A stretch of DNA of 42,500 nt from Symbiodinium natans (Eukaryota > Sar > Dinophyceae > Suessiales > Symbiodiniaceae): NCBI GenBank assembly GCA_905221605.1, contig CAJNDS010001079.1, forward strand, positions 437,501 to 480,000. The letters are read 5' to 3'. Every line of letters starts with the position of its first letter. The stretch's first letter is position 1. Made by a program: the position numbers and the translations under genes. This document shows positions 34,082 through 42,478 of this stretch, one piece after another. The notes beneath the pieces are model-generated. The model searched no databases. It was given only the letters and a program-made list of their open reading frames with translations, and was not told where the DNA came from.

Positions 34082-37000
34082 GGTTTAGGGTTTAGGGTTT
34101 CCCTATGCTATGGTCGATGACCACAAGGGAACATAAGGTAGAGAACGTCCACCCTCAAACCCTCAACACCCCTTGAAAAAACAAGCTGCAAACCCTTTTT
34201 TTGAAAAGCATACAGAACCCCAAAACCCTGTTTAAAGACAAACTTACAACTTTCCATAGCCCTAGAAACGAAAGAGCCGCGCGAAAATAAGCGAAATTAT
34301 GAACGTAGTGTGTGGAGAGAATCCTAAAGGTAACAAAGAATCCTGGTAATGGAGGGAGATGTCGTAAGTTGTCTTTATGAGATTGGTTTACACGGGCTAG
34401 TTCACTGCGTTCATACGTTCATGCATTACATTCGTTCGCTTCGCTAATGCATTCACTGTATTCACTTCGTAGTTATATTAGTTGTATTCACGCGCCAGTA
34501 AAATAATGTAGGCGCGAGTGAAACCCTTACAAACCCTTGATAAACCTCTTGTGCTTAAACTCTATACCCTTACCCCCTGAACCCTAAACCCTAAACCCCT
34601 AAACCCTAAACCCTAACCCGAAACCCTAAACCCCTAAACCCTAAACCCTCAACCCTCCAGGCCCCGGGCTCCAGAGCGCCGCAAAGCTCGTCGTTGTCAG
34701 CGGCCAGTGGCGGGCAGCCGCCTGGGTGCCAGGGCGCTCTAAAGGTACTGCGGGAGGGTTTAGGGTTTAGGGTTTAGGGTTTAGGGTTTAGGGTTTAGGG
34801 TTTGGGGTTTGGGGTTTGGGGTTTGGGGTTTGGGGTTTTGGGGTTTAGGGCTATAGAGGTACTTTCAAGCAGTTTCAACAAACTGTACGGTTCAGGGCGT
34901 TTGTTCACGCAATGCCCGCGTGCTGTTGAAAGGCTGGGACAAGTAAGCATACTTAAAGACTCAGGGAACTAAGTAAATTGGTTCAGTTGCAGTTAGGAGA
35001 ACCACTTCAATGTAGCTGTGACCTTACTTACAAACCTACTTATATACAAAGTCCCATGAGCCTCTAAGACGCGCCTGAAGACAAAGGTTAACAACCCTAC
35101 ACCCTAAAGCCCTGAAATCTCAGTATCCGGGTCTGCAGCCGGAACCGCCTAGAGCCTTCAGGGCTTGGGGTTCAGGGTGTAGGGTCAAGGATTGCGGGTT
35201 CAGAAAGCCCCTTCAAAGAGGCCCCATCAAACCCTAAACCCATTCAAAAGCCAACGCGAAAGCCCTGTCATCCAATGCGAAGCGCATGGTCCTTGAGAAC
35301 TCTGCGGGCCTAAAGGAATCGTGAAGCGCGTTCCGAGGACAAGAAAGTAGTTCAGCACTATTGACGGTTAAAGCCAAAACCTCTAGAAAATTGGAAGAAG
35401 CCCCAACCCGACAGCCCAAAAACGAAATCCCTACTGAAAACCCCTGAAACCCCATGAGCTGGCGAGGGGCTGAGGAAGAGCGCCGTGGCCTCTGTACTGG
35501 CTCACAACACTTCGGGACTGAGCTCAAACGCAAAAGGCACGGCGTGCCTCAAACCTGTTTCTGGACTTTGAAGTAACCAGTGAGAAAAAAGTACAAGCTT
35601 TTGTTTCATAATGGTTCCTTTAAGGAACAAAGAGGTCGAAAACAACAAAACTGTTACAGTATGGTACTCCAAACCCAGGGTTTTCACGCTTGGGAAGGTT
35701 GAGGGCTCGGGCAGCTAAGACATCAGACGCCGAGAGACCTGCACACCACCCATCTGGGGAGCTTGTCCAAATCCAGAAAACACAAAAACAAAAGGGTTTA
35801 GGGTTTAGGGTTTAGGGTTTAGGGTTTAGGGTTTAGGGTTTAGGGTTTAGGGTTTAGGGTTTAGGGTTTAGGGTTTCAGAAAGGACCACTTGGGTGAGTG
35901 TGGATGGCGAAGAAAAAGTCCAGGACCTAAACCCTAAACTGAGGGTTTTGGGTCAAAGGATTCTCTCTCAAGCTCCCCTAAGGCCGCCAAAACCCCCGAC
36001 CCTAAACCCCCCTGCCCAAAACAAAAGCCCCCAAAAATTCCAAACCCCCTTGCTCTCAGCCATAAAACACTAAAACCCTTTAAAACCCTAAGAGCCCTAA
36101 AAACCCTAAGAACCCTAAAAACTAAAAACCAAAAACAAGCCTAAACCCTCAAGCCCGAAAAACCCCAAAAACCTTAAGAACCCGAGAATCCTGAAAAGCC
36201 TAAAACCCTAACAAACCCTCAAAAGACCTACGACCACTAAGTCCTCAACCCTAGTTAAACCCTAAAACCCTAAAACCCTAAAACCCTAAAACCCTAAAAC
36301 CCTAAAACCCTAAAACCCTAAAACCCTAAAACCCTAAAACCCTAAAACCCTAAAACCCTAAAACCCTAAAACCCTAAAACCCTAAAACCCTAACACCCTA
36401 AAACCCTAAAACCCTAAAACCCTAAAACCCTAAAACCCTAAAACCCTAAAACCCTAAAACCCTAAAACCCTAAAACCCTAAAACCCTAAAACCCTAAAAC
36501 CCTAAAACCCTAAAACCCTGAACCCTAAAACCCTAAAACCCTGAAACCCAAACAAACGGCGCGGCACCTGGCCCTTCGGTGCCCCGCGCGAGGCGAAGGC
36601 CGCCAGCTCCAGGCACCGCTCCGCGAGCGCTGCGCGGGCGCCTCGCGCGCGGCGCGAGGGAGTTTGGAGTTTAGGGTTTGGGGTTTGGGGCTTTAGGGTT
36701 TAGGGTTTGGGGCTTGGGGCTTGGGGTTTAGGGTTTAGGGTTTGGGGTTTAGGGTTTGGGGCTTGGGTTTAGGGTTTGGGGTTTAGGGTTGGGGTTTAGA
36801 GCTTGGGGTTTAGGGCTTGGGGTTTAGGGTTGGGGTTTAGGGCTTGGGGTTTAGGGCTTGGGGTTTAGGGTTTGGGGTTTACGGGTTTAGGGTTCAAGGC
36901 CTTCAGGGTTTGGGGTTTCAGGGATGGTTTACGAGTTTAGGATACATCTTGACCCGAAACGGCTTTGAGTTTAGGATTTCGGGCTTAGTGCTCTCTGTCT

Positions 37001-39312
37001 GTGATCTTGGTCAAGCTTTCAACCTGATTTACTGCGTCTTTGCTATTGCCCACCTTTTGCCCCACCTAAACCCAAAACCCTAATTTCAAACTACCAACCC
37101 TAAACCTTACCCTCCTCCCACCCACCCCCTAAACTCAGGGTTTGGGGGTTTATATAGGGTTGCGGGTTTGGTTCGGGGGTTGAGGGTTTAGGGAGCCCGC
37201 TGCCCGTGCAAACCCTAAGGTCGTGTGGCATCGGATTGCCTAGAATCCCGACAGCACACAAGCAGGGATGTTGAGGTTTTGGGGTTTCGGTTTAGGGTTT
37301 AGGGTTTAGGGTTTTGGGCTTAGGGTTTAGGGTTTAGGGTTTAGGGTCTAGGGTTTGGGGTTTAGGGGGTTTAGGGGGTTTAGGCAACAGCTACCAGGCC
37401 TTTGGGCGGAGCCAACTCGGGGGCCGCCAAACGCTTCTTGGCCACAGGAGCCTTCCACATTTGCCCCCCCCCCCCCCCCCAAGCCTTAAACCCTAAACCC
37501 TACAACCCTACAACCCTAAACCCTACAACCCGAAAAGCCAGAACCGAAGGAACCTGCCTCTTAAAGTAGAATCCCCTTTGAGGGGTTTAGGGTTATGATG
37601 TGCACGGCTTCGGCTCGAGAGGTTTAGGGTTGCAGAGTGTTTCGAGGTTTAGGAGTTAGGGCTCAGTTTAGGGCTTCACATGGCTAGGGGTGGCCGGAAA
37701 TAGTACTACAGCCCACCATCTCCTCAAACCGTAAACCGCAAAAAGAGCTGAGTGGAACTTCGTCTTACTACGGGTTCAGACTGTCGGGGTCTAGGGGTTA
37801 GGCTAGGGTCTGGGGTAGAAGTTGCTGAGTGTGCTCTGAACAGTAAGCCCAACCAAAACAAAAGACCGAATCCAAAGTCACAAAGGGGCTGATCTACATC
37901 AGCGTCGCCATCAGGGGGAACTTCTCCTAGATTCTACTAACATGGGTAGGACCGTACAGCAAAGAAGGGTCCCCCAACTGACCCCCCATCTAACCCAACC
38001 CTAAAATCCCACACCCTCAACCCTGAACCTTAAACCCTAAACCTTAAACCTAAGCCCTAAACGCCAAAACCCTAAAACCCCTCAACCCTCAACCCTAAAT
38101 CCCTTAAAACCCCTCAAACCCCTAACACCCCTAAAACCCCTAAAACCCCTAAAACCCCTAAAACCCCTAAAACCCCTAAAACCCCTAAAACCCCTAAAAC
38201 CCCCCAAAAAACCCCGAAAACCCCTAAAACCCCTCAAACCTTCAACCCTCGAAGGCAGGCCGCCTGCGGAGGCCTCTCGGGTGCAGAGGGGCGCAGCTCG
38301 CCGCTGCCGTGCTGCTCCTCTAAGGGGCTCTTGGACGCGGCGCACAAGGGGTTGAGGGTGCTTTGGGTTTAGGGTTGAGGGTCTAGGGTTTAGGGTTTCG
38401 GGTTTAGGGTTTAGGGTTTAGGGTTTAGGGTCTAGGGTTTAGGGTTCAGGGTTTCGGGTTGAGGGTTTAGGGTTTAGGGTTCAGGGTCTAGGGTGCGCTG
38501 TAAATGGCGCAGGCGCTCTGAAGGTTAGGATGCAGAAGAGGCTCGAAAGCTTCGTCAGGTGCGAAGAGGGCCATCTAACACCTTTCTCCCACCTTCGAAG
38601 TCGGCTCCAAAGCCGGTTTAAAAACTCAAGCCACTTGCCTAGTTCCAAAAACTTCTTCCGTCTTCCGCTATCGATGGTCGCCTATTGGGTCCAGTCCAGA
38701 GGTTGGGGAGGCTTTTGGGGTCCGGGGGTGTTACAGAAGGGTCCAAGGTTCAGGGTCCGAGGCGGCTCCCCAGAGAGGAGGTGTTTGAGGCTCAAAAGAG
38801 CACGGAGCCCCTAGTGCTTGCGCATCCCCCTAGGGGCCCTTGGGCCCATACCTCCGAGGTCGAGGGGCTGAAGCGCCCCGCCCCCTCCCCACTGTACGGG
38901 AGGCCTTGAGTTTGTAGGGTGTGTAGGGTGTGTACTTGGAGGTTCATGGTACTTACAACCCAATTAGAACTGTACTTCTGACCCACTTATAAGCCCTTCA
39001 AGTGCCCTAATGTGGCTCTGAGTGGGTTAACAATTCTAATCGGGGTTATTAAGTACCATGAACCTCCAAGTAGGGTACAGAAGCCCCGGAAGATCCCCAA
39101 GGATTTAGGTTTTAGGGTTTAGGGTTTAGGGTTTGGGGTTTAGGGTTTAGGGTTTAGGGTTTAGGGTTTAGGGTTTAGGGTTTAGGGTTTAGGGTTTAGG
39201 GTTCAGGGTTCAGGGTGCATAGGGTACAGAAGCCCCGAGAGATCCCCAATCTCATCCTCCGCGGTCGCCGCTTCGGCCGCGGCCCGGGGCTCGGCGAAGA
39301 GGGCCGCGAGGA
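33884..39312 (-). CDS. Gene B: conserved-looking protein of unknown function, 13 exons
   Basis: Thirteen exons of 23-66 nt chain in phase over 5.4 kb and end at TGA (33884-33886), giving about 211 codons. The order is an Ala/Glu-rich start (LAALFAEPRAAAEAATAE), a Pro-rich basic linker (APVAKKRLAAPELAPPK), then a compact globular part with LAERCLELAAFASRG, VLDFFFAIHTHPS, PFAFELSPE, RTMRFALDDRAFALAFEW and a C-terminal VSMELQKQWQPSEDE. Donors are GT, GC and GA in mixture. I do not recognise the family; no signal peptide or membrane helix is evident. The first exon is entered in phase 1, so at least one upstream exon is missing. Every intron but the shortest contains telomeric repeat or a MITE. 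Strength of the model comes from twelve consecutive phase-compatible joins. Confidence 0.7.
34003..34100 (+). repeat. GGGTTGA variant telomeric array
   Basis: About ten uniform GGGTTGA units enclosed by canonical TTTAGGG. Confidence 0.9.
34110..34560. other. Intron stretch without recognised feature
   Basis: Contains only a CATTCACTGTATTCA/TTCATACGTTCATGC set of short repeats (34410-34500) and no convincing exon. Confidence 0.4.
34680..34738 (-). CDS. Gene B exon B12
   Basis: APWHPGGCPPLAADNDELC with split codons; acceptor CTTTAG, GC donor G/GCGCTC. Confidence 0.7.
34911..34933 (-). CDS. Gene B exon B11, 23-nt microexon
   Basis: PFNSTRA plus two bases; acceptor TCCCAG, GC donor TT/GCGTGA. 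The preceding intron (34934-35121) is largely a diverged MITE-1 copy. Confidence 0.55.
34955..35060. mobile_element. Diverged MITE-1
   Basis: Keeps TGTGACCTTACTTACAAACC and a right end CCCATGAGCCTCTAAG; left end degraded. Fills most of a 188-nt intron of gene B. Confidence 0.45.
35122..35148 (-). CDS. Gene B exon B10, 27-nt microexon
   Basis: AVPAADPDT after acceptor CTCTAG; GA donor ACT/GAGATT; phase 0 both ends. Confidence 0.6.
35240..35309 (-). CDS. Gene B exon B9
   Basis: PAEFSRTMRFALDDRAFALA then FEW; acceptor CTTTAG, donor TGG/GTTTAG, where the donor is again the first bases of a telomeric unit. Confidence 0.75.
35464..35496 (-). CDS. Gene B exon B8
   Basis: TEATALFLSP; acceptor GAGCCAG only 12 bases from the end of B7, which would make a 12-nt intron, so B7 and B8 may be one exon with a frame error or the spacing indicates a mis-set boundary. 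GC donor TC/GCCAGC. Confidence 0.45.
35509..35554 (-). CDS. Gene B exon B7
   Basis: LRHAVPFAFELSPE; acceptor AAACAG, donor GT/GTTGTG; split Val codon into B8. Confidence 0.7.
35729..35761 (-). CDS. Gene B exon B6
   Basis: PQMGGVQVSR with split codons; acceptor GACAAG, donor C/GTCTGA. Phase fits both neighbours. Confidence 0.65.
35887..35926 (-). CDS. Gene B exon B5
   Basis: VLDFFFAIHTHPS plus one base; the acceptor is the AG of a telomeric heptamer (GGTTTAG), donor G/GTCCTT. Confidence 0.7.
36240..36545 (-). repeat. CCCTAAAA octamer array
   Basis: About 37 units, very uniform; in a gene B intron. Confidence 0.95.
36568..36629 (-). CDS. Gene B exon B4
   Basis: LAERCLELAAFASRGAPKGQ; acceptor GCGCAG (or GCGAG at 36641), donor CAG/GTGCCG. 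Every third base but one is G or C. Confidence 0.75.
37400..37451 (-). CDS. Gene B exon B3
   Basis: APVAKKRLAAPELAPPK; acceptor TGGAAG, GC donor G/GCCTGG. An alternative GT donor (CTG/GTAGCT) lies five bases further on. Confidence 0.6.
37886..37930 (+). CDS. Plus-strand terminal exon candidate
   Basis: GLIYISVAIRGNFS and TAG, every codon ending in G or C, following ACAAAG. Short; inside a gene B intron on the other strand. Confidence 0.3.
   Translation, partial: GLIYISVAIRGNFS
38100..38235 (-). repeat. CCCCTAAAA nonamer array
   Basis: About thirteen units with some CTCAAA substitutions. Confidence 0.9.
38264..38329 (-). CDS. Gene B exon B2
   Basis: SPLEEQHGSGELRPSAPERP then PQ, 22 codons; acceptor TCCAAG, GC donor CAG/GCGGCC. 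Confidence 0.6.
38529..38558 (+). CDS. Isolated plus-strand exon candidate
   Basis: GGTTAG acceptor, 30 nt including MQKRLESFV in one frame, then GTCAG/GTGCGA. Strand is opposite to gene B, in whose intron it lies; likely fortuitous or part of an overlapping transcript. Confidence 0.25.
38754..38909 (+). CDS. Plus-strand terminal exon candidate
   Basis: After GTTCAG the plus strand reads GPRRLPREEVFEAQKSTEPL and on to PSPLYGRP and TGA, 51 codons with high GC3. It lies inside an intron of minus-strand gene B. A MITE-1 copy starts 25 bases downstream. Could be a nested gene end or chance. Confidence 0.35.
   Translation, partial: GPRRLPREEVFEAQKSTEPLVLAHPPRGPWAHTSEVEGLKRPAPSPLYGRP
38934..39071. 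mobile_element. MITE-1, full copy
   Basis: Perfect 20-nt termini: ACTTGGAGGTTCATGGTACT and AGTACCATGAACCTCCAAGT. 138 nt; the youngest-looking copy. Confidence 0.9.
39257..39312 (-). CDS. Gene B exon B1
   Basis: Acceptor ACGCCAG, then LAALFAEPRAAAEAATAE with very high GC3; GA donor GAG/GATGAG. Telomeric arrays lie on both sides. Confidence 0.6.
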
Positions 39313-39484
39313 CTGGCGTGGAGGGTTTAGGGTTTAGGGTTTAGGGTTTCGGGTTTAGGGTTTCGGGTTTCGGGATTAGGGTTTAGGGTTTAGGGTTTAG
39401 GGTTTTGGGTTTAGGGTTTAGGGTTTAGGGTTTCGGGTTTAGGGTTTAGGGTTTAGGGTTTAGGGTTTAGGGTTTCTTGTATAC

Positions 39485-39591
39485 TATAGGGACCTGAGTA
39501 ATGAGAATAGGGTTTTGGGGGAATATTATTGTATAATTACAAAGGGACCTTTTCTTAAGGAATATTATCAGAAATTATTCCGACCCTCTAT
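39485..39591. mobile_element. MITE-2
   Basis: CTATAGGGACCTGAGTAATG ... TTATTCCGACCCTCTAT; termini are near-complementary (ATAGGG / CCCTCTAT). It follows directly on a telomeric array. Confidence 0.75.
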
Positions 39592-39599
39592 TGCAGGGG

Positions 39600-40200
39600 G
39601 GGTCTGTCACAGTTTTGTATACAGCTTGTATGAGCTTTTGTGCTTGAAGGGGGTTCATATCCGGTTCATGTCAATGTTCAACGAACCTCCGGGTTAAACG
39701 AGCTCCAGATCAATTTAGGTGCCACATCTTGGGGGGTCTGAAATTTGGGCCTGCTCAACCCCTAAAGGCCATGGTCATTTCCTGAAAGTCTAAGGGAGTC
39801 AACCGAAAAGGCCCCTAAACCCCAAAGCCTCACGACACAAATAAACAGAAACTGTATGTGGATGGGTTTCCAAGCCCAAAAGGCTAGAACGTCAATTTAC
39901 TTAAGCCTCTATGCTTACCAACATGTCGTTCTGAACTTGCAAAGTTGATTCTCTGAACAAGCCAGCCTCAAAACACAAACTCCTCAAGAAGGTCGGCCAG
40001 GGGGCCCAAAAAGGGCCACAAAAAGAAAGGGCAAGGCCCAAAAATGCTTCTCCTGGCCCCCCCAAAACCCCGAAAACGGCCCCCAAAAAGCGGTCCAAGC
40101 TTTCGGTCAAAACGTTCTTCGGACGCCCACCGATCAGGACTAGGGTTTAGGGATTCGGGTTTTCTTTGTTTAATCTCATGTATCTCAGTAGGTACAACCT
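39600..40200. promoter_or_regulatory. Strand-switch region between gene B and gene C
   Basis: Genes B (minus) and C (plus) diverge across this interval, so it probably holds both 5' ends. Few telomeric units, no TATA or other promoter motif that I can name; short ORFs on both strands are weak. Confidence 0.35.
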
Positions 40201-40331
40201 GGCAGCTGCATGGGCTAACCCTGGCGAACCTTCAAGCCCCAAACCCCCAAACCGTATCCCAAAACAGGGCAGTCCTCGCCCTCAGCCGCCTAAACCGCCT
40301 GAACCCTACACTTTACAACCCTAACCCACAG

Positions 40332-40379
40332 GCCCCACACAAGAAGTCCCCGGCGCCTCCCTCCGTGGCTGCATTCGGC
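40332..40379 (+). CDS. Gene C exon C1
   Basis: APHKKSPAPPSVAAFG; acceptor CCCACAG, donor GGC/GTACTG. Reading on instead of splicing reaches TAA at 40398-40400, so a terminal exon is the alternative. Confidence 0.65.
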
Positions 40380-42212
40380 GTACTGTCGGGCGCCTCTTAA
40401 AGGCGGGAGTAGGGTCGAAGGCTTTCTTGGAGGTTCAGAACTGTACTTTAACACCCACTCATAAGCCCCTTAAGTGCCCTAATATGGTTATAAGTACTAT
40501 GAATTTCCCTTGGGGCTTACGGAAACTGTACAGCCGGAGTTTGGGGCGGACGTTTTTGGCGGGAGCTGGCGTTTGCTTTTCCGTAGGGCCTCGGGCGGCC
40601 TTTTGGGGGGGGGGGGGGGGCCTTTGAGTGATATAGGGGCCTTTATAATTAGAATAGGTTTTTTTGTTTTTTTTTTTTTTTTTTTTTTTTTTTGGGGGGG
40701 GGGGGGTATTGTAGTATAACTATGAAAGGGACCATAAGGGAATACTATTAGTAAGCTTCCTGGGGGCACAGGCCACTTGGGATTGTTTGTGGCAAACTCG
40801 CTGTGGTGCAAAGGGTGAAGGCCTACAAGTGCTATTTACAAGGTCTTGAGGGTTCAGGGTTTCGGGTGTAGGGTGCAGGGGATAGGGTCCCAAAGCTTAA
40901 ACCCTAAACCCCAAAACCCTAACACCAAACCCTAAATTCTAAAACCCTTAACCCTAGGCCGTAAACCCTAAACCGGAAAATTTCCTTGAGGTCAGGCCTC
41001 ATCAAACTCCGAGACCACAGCTGCTGTCCTCGTCGGCTCTTCGAAAGGTCGCCAGTTCGCAAACATAACTTCGGTTTAGGCTAAAACCTAAGCCCTGAAC
41101 CCCTAAACCCCTCGACTCCTAGACAAACTCCTAAGCCCTCGACTCCTAAACCCCAATCCCCGAACCCTAAAGCCTCGACTCCTCGACCCCCTAAACCCGG
41201 CTTAAACCCGAAGAGACCTCGTTTTGGGGTTTTCGGGAGCTTTCCGGAGAATCGGTTCAAGGTGGGTTGTGGGTTTTAGGGTTTAGGGTTCAGGGTTGTA
41301 GGGTTTTAGGGCTTTAGGGCTTTAACTTTAGAGCTTCTGGGATATCTAGGGCTTCTGGGGAAGATTCCGGGATGGGTTCTAGGGCTCCAGGGTTTCAGCA
41401 TTTCAGGGTTTAGGTGTTTAGGGTTTCAGGATTTCAGGGGTAAGGTTTGAAGCTTTTAGGAAGGCTGTAGGGCTGACTTGGGGAGTCTTCTGGGAAGAAG
41501 ATGATGTGAGGGGGGATTTTTCGTGCTATTCCAAGTTCCTAAGCCCCCCAAACCATAAACCCTACATCCCAAACCCTAACCCCGTCTAGAGACGTAGGAG
41601 GCGTTTGACCCCCCTAAACACCCCTGAGCCCTACAAGGATTGAGGGCTGGGGCACCTTGGATTTAGGGTTTCCAGGGTGTAGGGCTGTAGGGCTGTAGGG
41701 CTGCTGGGCTGGAGGGTTGGAGGGTTGGAGGGTTGGAGGGTTGGAGGGTTGGAGGGTTGGAGGGTTGGAGGGTTGGAGGGTTGGAGGGTTGGAGGGTTGG
41801 AGGGTTGGAGGGTTGGAAGGTTGCATGGTTGGAGGTGGGAGGAGGGTCTTGGAAGAGGGTTGGAGGAGGGTGTTGGAGGAGGGTGTTGGAGGAGGGTGTT
41901 GGAGTGGTTGGAGGAGGGTTGTTGGAGGAGGGTTGTTGGAGGAGGGTTGTTGGAAGAGGGTTGTTGGTTGGAGGGTTGTTGGTTGGAGGAGGGTTGTTGG
42001 AGTAGGGTTGTTGGAGGGTTGGAGGTTGGAGGGAGCGTTGGAGGGTTGGAGGAGGGGGTGGGGGGGGCTGGAGGGGCTGGAGGGGCTGGAAGACGCCCAT
42101 TGTGCCAAAGGCGCGCCGCATGCGGCCGGACCGGCTCGACGAGCGCCTTCCACACAGAAAGAGCCGGGGGCTTGGGAGCATCTGCGTAGCCCGAAAAGCC
42201 GTAACTTCAAGG
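40332..42212 (+). CDS. Gene C: unknown protein, 7 exons, continues right
   Basis: Plus-strand exons chain in phase over 1.9 kb: APHKKSPAPPSVAAFG, PEFGADVFGGSWRLLFRR, ATWDCLWQTRCGAKGEGLQV, SGLIKLRDHSCCPRRLFE, FPENRFK, AVGLTWGVFWEEDD, TPIVPKARRMRPDRLDERLP. The product is Trp/Cys-rich in the middle and strongly basic at the end. No family is recognised. The start codon is not seen; LHGLTLANLQ (40206-40235, AG acceptor, GC donor) could be an earlier exon. No stop follows the last exon before its GTGTGG donor. Introns are 154, 184, 148, 192, 202 and 587 nt; the first two are mostly a MITE-1 and a MITE-2 copy. Confidence 0.68.
40424..40505. mobile_element. MITE-1, shortened copy in gene C intron 1
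   Basis: CTTGGAGGTTC at the left, CATAAGCCCCTTAAGTGCCC inside, GTACTATGAA at the right. It makes up most of the 154-nt intron between C1 and C2. Confidence 0.75.
40534..40587 (+). CDS. Gene C exon C2
   Basis: PEFGADVFGGSWRLLFRR; acceptor TGTACAG; GC donor AGG/GCCTCG keeps the frame, although a GT (C/GTAGGG) lies four bases earlier. Confidence 0.65.
40630..40755. mobile_element. MITE-2 with expanded T/G tract, in gene C intron 2
   Basis: ATATAGGGGCCTTTATAATT at the left; a T run followed by a G run sits where other copies have GTTTTGGGGG; then AGTATAACTATGAAAGGGAC and ATACTATTAGTAA. It fills most of the 184-nt intron between C2 and C3. Confidence 0.78.
40772..40842 (+). CDS. Gene C exon C3
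   Basis: ATWDCLWQTRCGAKGEGLQV then LFT; acceptor GGCACAG, donor AG/GTCTTG. Confidence 0.72.
40991..41047 (+). CDS. Gene C exon C4
   Basis: SGLIKLRDHSCCPRRLFE; acceptor CTTGAG, donor AG/GTCGCC; phase 2 to phase 2. Confidence 0.7.
41240..41261 (+). CDS. Gene C exon C5, 22-nt microexon
   Basis: One base completing Ser, then FPENRFK; acceptor CGGGAG, strong donor AAG/GTGGGT. Confidence 0.6.
41464..41505 (+). CDS. Gene C exon C6
   Basis: AVGLTWGVFWEEDD; acceptor AGGAAG, donor GAT/GTGAGG. Confidence 0.68.
41700..42085 (+). repeat. GGAGGGTTG nonamer and GGAGGAGGGTTGTT arrays in gene C intron
   Basis: Thirteen near-perfect nonamers followed by longer derived units. All six reading frames are open through it, producing long Gly/Trp or Pro/Ser/Asn ORFs that are artefacts. 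Confidence 0.92.
42093..42212 (+). CDS. Gene C exon C7
   Basis: 40 codons, TPIVPKARRMRPDRLDERLP then HRKSRGLGSICVARKAVTSR; acceptor CTGGAAG, donor AGG/GTGTGG. A MITE-1 copy begins 33 bases downstream. ORFs on the opposite strand here are products of the GGAGGGTTG repeat. Confidence 0.7.
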
Positions 42213-42244
42213 GTGTGGTGCCAGGGTCTTGGGTGTTCGGGTCT

Positions 42245-42350
42245 ACTTGGAGGTTCATGGTACTTGTTAACCAACTGTAACTGTACTTGTAACCCACTTA
42301 TAAGCCCCTTGAGTGCCCTAATATGATTAGGATTTAGGGTTTTGTGTCTC
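42245..42350. mobile_element. MITE-1, right end disrupted
   Basis: Starts ACTTGGAGGTTCATGGTACT; the right part runs into TTTAGGGTTTTG and only AAAAGTACCA of the other terminus remains. Confidence 0.7.
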
Positions 42351-42478
42351 AAAAGTACCACGCGAAACCCGAAAAAGGTTGAATCCTGAGCTCTAGTCCA
42401 CAAAAGCTGCTAAATCTGACAACCCGAAGCACACAGAAACCTTCGACACAACATAGACCGGGTTTAGGGTTTAGGGTC

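Noticed and set aside
41614-42403. Long overlapping ORFs of 150-246 codons at 41.6-42.4 kb
   Set aside because: All arise from the GGAGGGTTG repeat, which has no stop in any frame.
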